Shown here piece by piece: positions 4,887 to 8,023 of a DNA stretch of 8,023 nt. A model generated the notes under the pieces. It was not told the DNA's origin, ran no database searches, and was given only the letters and a program-made list of their open reading frames with translations. The position numbers and the translations under genes are program-made. This DNA comes from Desulfobulbaceae bacterium. GTDB taxonomy: Bacteria > Desulfobacterota > Desulfobulbia > Desulfobulbales > DAOVSZ01. The stretch spans positions 1 through 8,023 of the forward strand of contig DAOVSZ010000110.1 of assembly GCA_030627725.1 (NCBI GenBank), in the 5' to 3' direction. How positions within the stretch are numbered: the stretch's first letter is position 1; each line of letters starts with the position of its first letter.

Positions 4887-7160
4887 ATGAGTAACCTCAG
4901 AGAGGCGATGAATAAACTCTGCCGGGGGTTAAGCGAGGAGGAACAGCACCCGCCGATACCGTTTGAGGAGTATGTAAAACTACTCGTTAACGACCCGATC
5001 CGCCAGATCAGAAACGTCTTCCAGGCCTTCTATGACATGATTCATTTCTACATTGGCGAGGGTGAAGATGAGTATCCGGATGATCCTGAATCCATTCACT
5101 ACGTTGACTATGACTGTTACAAGCTTTTTGTCGAGGAGCTCGATCATCCGTTCTTTGCCGATCGGCTTTTTGCAAACAGACTGGTCAACCTTGTCGAGGC
5201 GCTCCGAGTCGGCGCGCAACAGAACAAGATTTATGTGTTTGAAGGTCCGCACGGCAGTGGAAAAAGCACTTTTCTGAATAATCTTCTGCTCAAATTCGAA
5301 AATTATGTCAACTCGGAAGAGGGGACGCGTTATGAAACGGTCTGGCGCTTTAAACGAAAGGGTTTGGGACCGATGTTCGATAACGGCAAGGACAATCTCT
5401 TAGAAAAATTACAGCAGGCGCTCGGAAGACCGGACGAAAATGTCGAGCAGATGGCTGAAGCAAGCAGCCTTCCCGCCTTTTCCGACGAGTATATTGAGGT
5501 GCCGTGCCCCAGTCATGACAACCCCATCCTGATGATCCCCAAACATTACCGGCGCCAGTTTTTCGATGATGTGTTCGAAAATGATGAGTTTAAATGGAAA
5601 CTGTTTACGGAAAAGGAATATGAGTGGGTTTTTCATGACACCCCCTGCACTATCTGCAGTTCCCTCTACGACTCAATGCTGATGAAGTTCAAGAACCCCT
5701 TGCGTGTTCTTGGACGTCTTTATGCGCGTCCTTATCGTTTCAACCGAAGGGTTGGCGAAGGGGTCAGTGTTTTCAGCCCGGGCGACAAACCTATCCGGCA
5801 TAATGTCATCACCAATCCCCTGCTGCAGCGAGGCATAAACGGCCTGTTTAACGACAGCAATCAGGTGAAATATGTCTACTCCCGCTATGCAAAGACCAAC
5901 AACGGCGTGTATGCCCTTATGGATATCAAAGGGCATAACACTGAACGGATGATTGAGCTCCACAACATTATCAGCGAAGGGGTCCATAAGGTTGACGATA
6001 TCGAGGAGTCAGTCAACTCACTTCTTTTTGCGCTGATGAATCCGGAAGACAAGAAGAATATCGGTGAGTTCCAGTCCTTTTCGGACCGTATTGAATATAT
6101 TAAGATACCCTATGTTCTTGATCTCAAAACCGAGATTCAGATCTATAGAAATATCTTCGGCAAACACATAGATGCAAGTTTTCTCCCCTGGGTGATGCAT
6201 AATTTTGCCAGGGTGATCATTGCGTCACGCCTCAACAAGAAGTCCGAGGCCATGTTGGAGTGGATTGAGGACCCGAAGAAATACAGTATGTACTGTGATG
6301 AGAATCTGCACCTGCTCAAGATGGAGATATATACGGGGTATATCCCCAACTGGCTCTCTGAAGAGGACAGAAAAAGACTGAACGCAAAACGCCGCCGCAG
6401 GATCATTGATGAGTCTGAAAAAGAGGGCGGGAGCGGTTTCTCCGGCCGTGATTCGATCAAAATCTTCCATGAGTTTTACTCTACCTATGCCAAGTCGGAC
6501 AGGCTGATTACCATGTCCATGGTCTGCAAATTTTTCGAAAAACATATCAAGGACAAAAGCGATCCGGTCCCAAAGGGTTTTCTTGACTCGGTTGTAAAGA
6601 TGTACAATTACAAGATATTGCATGAGGTCAAGGAAGCGCTTTATTATTACAACGAAGAGCAGATTGCACGGGACATCCAGAATTATATCTTTGCTGTGAA
6701 TTTTGAGCTCGGCGCAAAAGAGACCTGCAAGTTCACCGGCGACAACCTTGAGATTACCGAAGAATTTCTCTCAGGCATAGAGAGCCGTCTCTTGGGAGAA
6801 AAGGCGGACAGGCCCACATTCAGAAAGGACACCCAAAAGACGTATACAACCGTCACTCTGACCCAGGAGATGATGCAGGACGGCAAGGATCTCGCCGAGA
6901 CAAAATTGTTTGAGGCCCTTCATGACAAGTATGTCTATAACCTGAAGGAAAAGGTCCTGGATCCCTTTTTGAAGAATGAGAATTTCAGACGTGCCATAAA
7001 AGACTATAAGAGCGAAGCGTTTAAGACCTATGATAAGAAGATACGGAACGATGTGACCTTCCTGCTTGATAACCTGTGCACGAAGTCCAGGTACAACCAG
7101 CAGGGAGCCCAGGAGGTCTGTATCTATGTCATTGACAACAAGCTGGCTGAGAAGTTTTAA
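4887..7160 (+). CDS. Divergent PrkA-like AAA+ protein (second PrkA paralogue)
   Basis: The 757-residue product has PrkA architecture from end to end: an N-terminal FEEYV block (26-30), a Walker A GPHGSGKST (120-128, K126), a CPSH motif (207-210) and a CTIC motif (254-257) that may bind zinc, a Walker B-like strand GVYALMDIKG (340-349, D346), a sensor-1-like Asn (N385), a DR pair (D400, R401), and a C-terminal helical domain ending in a PrkA-like GAQEVCIYVIDN. It is longer than usual PrkA (roughly 630-690) and diverges from the upstream paralogue; the Walker B lacks the Asp-Glu pair seen there. ATP binding is therefore likely, but hydrolysis and kinase activity are uncertain. Position after prkA, DUF444 and spoVR suggests it belongs to the same complex or pathway, perhaps as a regulatory or hetero-oligomeric subunit (inference). 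The start is set by the AAGGA at 4875-4879. Without the MITE it would follow spoVR by 23 nt. Confidence 0.88.
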   Translation: MSNLREAMNKLCRGLSEEEQHPPIPFEEYVKLLVNDPIRQIRNVFQAFYDMIHFYIGEGEDEYPDDPESIHYVDYDCYKLFVEELDHPFFADRLFANRLVNLVEALRVGAQQNKIYVFEGPHGSGKSTFLNNLLLKFENYVNSEEGTRYETVWRFKRKGLGPMFDNGKDNLLEKLQQALGRPDENVEQMAEASSLPAFSDEYIEVPCPSHDNPILMIPKHYRRQFFDDVFENDEFKWKLFTEKEYEWVFHDTPCTICSSLYDSMLMKFKNPLRVLGRLYARPYRFNRRVGEGVSVFSPGDKPIRHNVITNPLLQRGINGLFNDSNQVKYVYSRYAKTNNGVYALMDIKGHNTERMIELHNIISEGVHKVDDIEESVNSLLFALMNPEDKKNIGEFQSFSDRIEYIKIPYVLDLKTEIQIYRNIFGKHIDASFLPWVMHNFARVIIASRLNKKSEAMLEWIEDPKKYSMYCDENLHLLKMEIYTGYIPNWLSEEDRKRLNAKRRRRIIDESEKEGGSGFSGRDSIKIFHEFYSTYAKSDRLITMSMVCKFFEKHIKDKSDPVPKGFLDSVVKMYNYKILHEVKEALYYYNEEQIARDIQNYIFAVNFELGAKETCKFTGDNLEITEEFLSGIESRLLGEKADRPTFRKDTQKTYTTVTLTQEMMQDGKDLAETKLFEALHDKYVYNLKEKVLDPFLKNENFRRAIKDYKSEAFKTYDKKIRNDVTFLLDNLCTKSRYNQQGAQEVCIYVIDNKLAEKF

Positions 7161-7169
7161 AAAGGGCAA

Positions 7170-7200
7170 GGCAGAAGTGAGAAGTTAGAAGGCGGAAGCC
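7170..7200 (+). repeat. Heptameric intergenic repeat, AGAAGNN type, copy 2
   Basis: Starting at 7173, four heptamers (AGAAGTG, AGAAGTT, AGAAGGC, GGAAGCC) follow the second prkA-like stop by 12 bases. The 30 bases at 7170-7199 match 1456-1485 at 27 positions, showing that both arrays belong to one dispersed family. Confidence 0.8.
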
Positions 7201-7216
7201 TACCGGTCTCCGGCCT
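7190..7216. terminator. Possible bidirectional hairpin between convergent genes
   Basis: AGGCGGA (7190-7196) can pair with TCCGGCCT (7209-7216) with one bulged base, in the 63-bp gap between two convergent genes. Neither side has a proper T-run, so this is only a weak terminator candidate. Confidence 0.3.
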
Positions 7217-7223
7217 AAAACCC

Positions 7224-7622
7224 TTACGAAATAGAAACAATCACAGGAATTATATGGAGACTGCTTGAGGCGGAGATCGTGCTTCCAAGCTTCCATCCTG
7301 TGCACTGGATATCATCGCCAAGAAGTTTATCTATTTCCTGCACTACTCCATTAATATTGATAATCGGATGACGTGAGAAAACCTCCGGCAGCCCATAGGT
7401 CAGGTTGCAGGCAAGGCATTTCCCTGGTCGTTCTATAAGCATAAGCTTAAAGTGGATATTGCCTGCGCCGTCTTCGGCCCGGTCGTATTCCAGGTTGATA
7501 TCAAACGCTCCTTCTGATGCATCGCCGAATAACGCGTCAAAAAACTGATCAGCGCGGTCTTCAGGGAAGAGAGAGTTTAACGTGTCATTTGTGAAGAGTT
7601 CTTTCAGTCTGTCAACGTTCAT
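7224..7622 (-). CDS. Conserved hypothetical protein with CxxC motif (132 aa)
   Basis: This small gene runs against the operon. It starts at ATG 7622-7620 with a good AGAGG Shine-Dalgarno 6 nt upstream and ends with TAA at 7226-7224. The protein opens with MNVDRLKELF and has an acidic, Phe-rich first third (FFDALFGD at 27-34), then an ERPGKCLACNLTYGLP block at 64-79 with C69 and C72 as a CxxC pair, followed by FSRHPIININ (82-91). The overall look is of a compact cytoplasmic protein; no signal peptide or membrane helix is visible. I recall similar proteins in sulfate-reducing deltaproteobacteria, sometimes carrying an implausible eukaryotic product name, but cannot confirm this here. The CxxC could bind metal or be redox active. 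Function unknown. Confidence 0.85.
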   Translation of the reverse strand: MNVDRLKELFTNDTLNSLFPEDRADQFFDALFGDASEGAFDINLEYDRAEDGAGNIHFKLMLIERPGKCLACNLTYGLPEVFSRHPIININGVVQEIDKLLGDDIQCTGWKLGSTISASSSLHIIPVIVSIS

Positions 7623-7628
7623 TCTTTA

Positions 7629-7633
7629 CCTCT
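7629..7633 (-). promoter_or_regulatory. Ribosome binding site of the 132-aa gene
   Basis: On the minus strand AGAGG lies 6 nt before the ATG at 7622, which fixes that start and supports the gene being real. Confidence 0.7.
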
Positions 7634-7676
7634 GTATTTCCGTTGTGTTTTTTAATGACAGTATGCTGTGACGGAT

Positions 7677-7705
7677 AAAATATCTTATTTTCTCAATCAT
7701 CTCAA
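7677..7705 (-). promoter_or_regulatory. Candidate sigma-70 promoter for the 132-aa gene
   Basis: On the minus strand a TTGAGA (-35, 7705-7700) and TATTTT (-10, 7682-7677) are 17 bases apart, 54 bases before the start codon. ATTGAGA occurs twice here, nine bases apart. The following leader holds a small ACAG-TATG-CTGT inverted repeat near 7658-7669. The match is moderate in an AT-rich region. Confidence 0.4.
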
Positions 7706-7793
7706 TTGAAAAATGTGAGGAATTTGAACTACATGAAATTTAAGGAATTATTTTCCCTGCATGTTGTTCATTACTATGGTATATTTATTTGTT

Positions 7794-7821
7794 TTTACTC
7801 CTGTGCAAAAGAGAATAGAAT
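7794..7821 (+). promoter_or_regulatory. Candidate promoter for the helicase gene
   Basis: TTTACT (7794-7799) and TAGAAT (7816-7821) are 16 bases apart, 44 bases before the helicase start. The -10 matches consensus at 5 of 6 positions, the -35 at only 4. Confidence 0.35.
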
Positions 7822-7853
7822 TCAGCTTTATTTTGAACAAAATGACAGAATGT

Positions 7854-7857
7854 AGGT
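7854..7857 (+). promoter_or_regulatory. Ribosome binding site of the helicase gene
   Basis: AGGT lies 8 nt before the ATG at 7866, the first in-frame ATG of the helicase reading frame. Another ATG at 7862 is out of frame. Confidence 0.55.
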
Positions 7858-7865
7858 AACCATGC

Positions 7866-8023
7866 ATGCAGCAGTCACTTTTTCCTGCGGATGATATCCG
7901 TCCGCAGCCAACCGTATCATCCTCTTTTAAAGATGCCCTCAACTTGGCGCAGTACGAGGCGGTCACCACTGTTGACAAACCTGTTCTGGTCATCGCAGGC
8001 GCCGGCACCGGCAAGACCCGCAC
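7866..8023 (+). CDS. UvrD/PcrA/Rep-type SF1 DNA helicase, N terminus only
   Basis: The first 52 residues are visible before the window ends. They contain the Q motif region LNLAQYEAV (25-33) and a Walker A, AGAGTGKT (44-51), followed by Arg: the standard opening of UvrD/PcrA superfamily 1A helicases, which unwind DNA 3' to 5' in repair and replication restart. About 20 residues precede the usual helicase core. They start MQQSLFP, and QQSLF fits the loose QxxLF pattern of beta sliding clamp-binding peptides. The gene diverges from the 132-aa gene across a 243-bp AT-rich spacer, so it is probably transcribed on its own. UvrD, PcrA, Rep or a related helicase-nuclease cannot be separated from this fragment. 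Confidence 0.88.
   Translation, partial: MQQSLFPADDIRPQPTVSSSFKDALNLAQYEAVTTVDKPVLVIAGAGTGKTR

Noticed and set aside
7658..7669. LexA-type operator in the leader of the 132-aa gene
   Set aside because: The arms are ACAG then CTGT with a 4-base gap, opposite in order and spacing to the enterobacterial CTGT-N8-ACAG site.
7748..8023. Minus-strand reading frame opposite the helicase start
   Set aside because: It is the complement of the Walker A region and AT-rich spacer, has no ribosome site and crosses two regulatory regions.

Overview
The window reads as the chromosome of a Gram-negative bacterium, most likely a member of the Desulfobacterota (deltaproteobacteria). I infer this from the character of the proteins (a PrkA type and a small CxxC protein that I associate with sulfate reducers) and from moderate GC content with heptameric intergenic repeats. 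No rRNA or marker gene is present to prove it.

Positions 1-7160 hold a co-directional block of four genes on the + strand: the C-terminal two thirds or so of a PrkA-family AAA+ protein kinase, a DUF444 (YeaH/YhbH) VWA-domain protein, a SpoVR/YcgB family protein, and a second, divergent, full-length PrkA-like AAA+ protein. The first three form the well-known stress and stationary-phase module of proteobacteria. The fourth gene is the unusual addition. The first prkA carries an in-frame TGA at 80-82 with good coding sequence on both sides, so it is either a selenocysteine codon, a disabling mutation or a sequence error.

The spacers of this block are full of repeats. Seven-base-period arrays follow the stop codons of the first prkA, the DUF444 gene and the second prkA. 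Between spoVR and the second prkA sits a 154-bp non-autonomous transposable element (MITE) with 13-bp GTAA-type terminal inverted repeats and an 8-bp target duplication, as expected of the IS66 family. Removing the element and one target copy restores a 23-nt spacer, which supports an ancestral four-gene operon.

Positions 7224-7622 (- strand) encode a conserved-looking 132-residue protein with a CxxC motif, convergent with the operon. A 243-bp AT-rich divergent spacer with candidate promoters on both strands separates it from the start of a UvrD/PcrA-like SF1 helicase (7866 to the window end), which has a possible beta-clamp-binding motif at its extreme N terminus.
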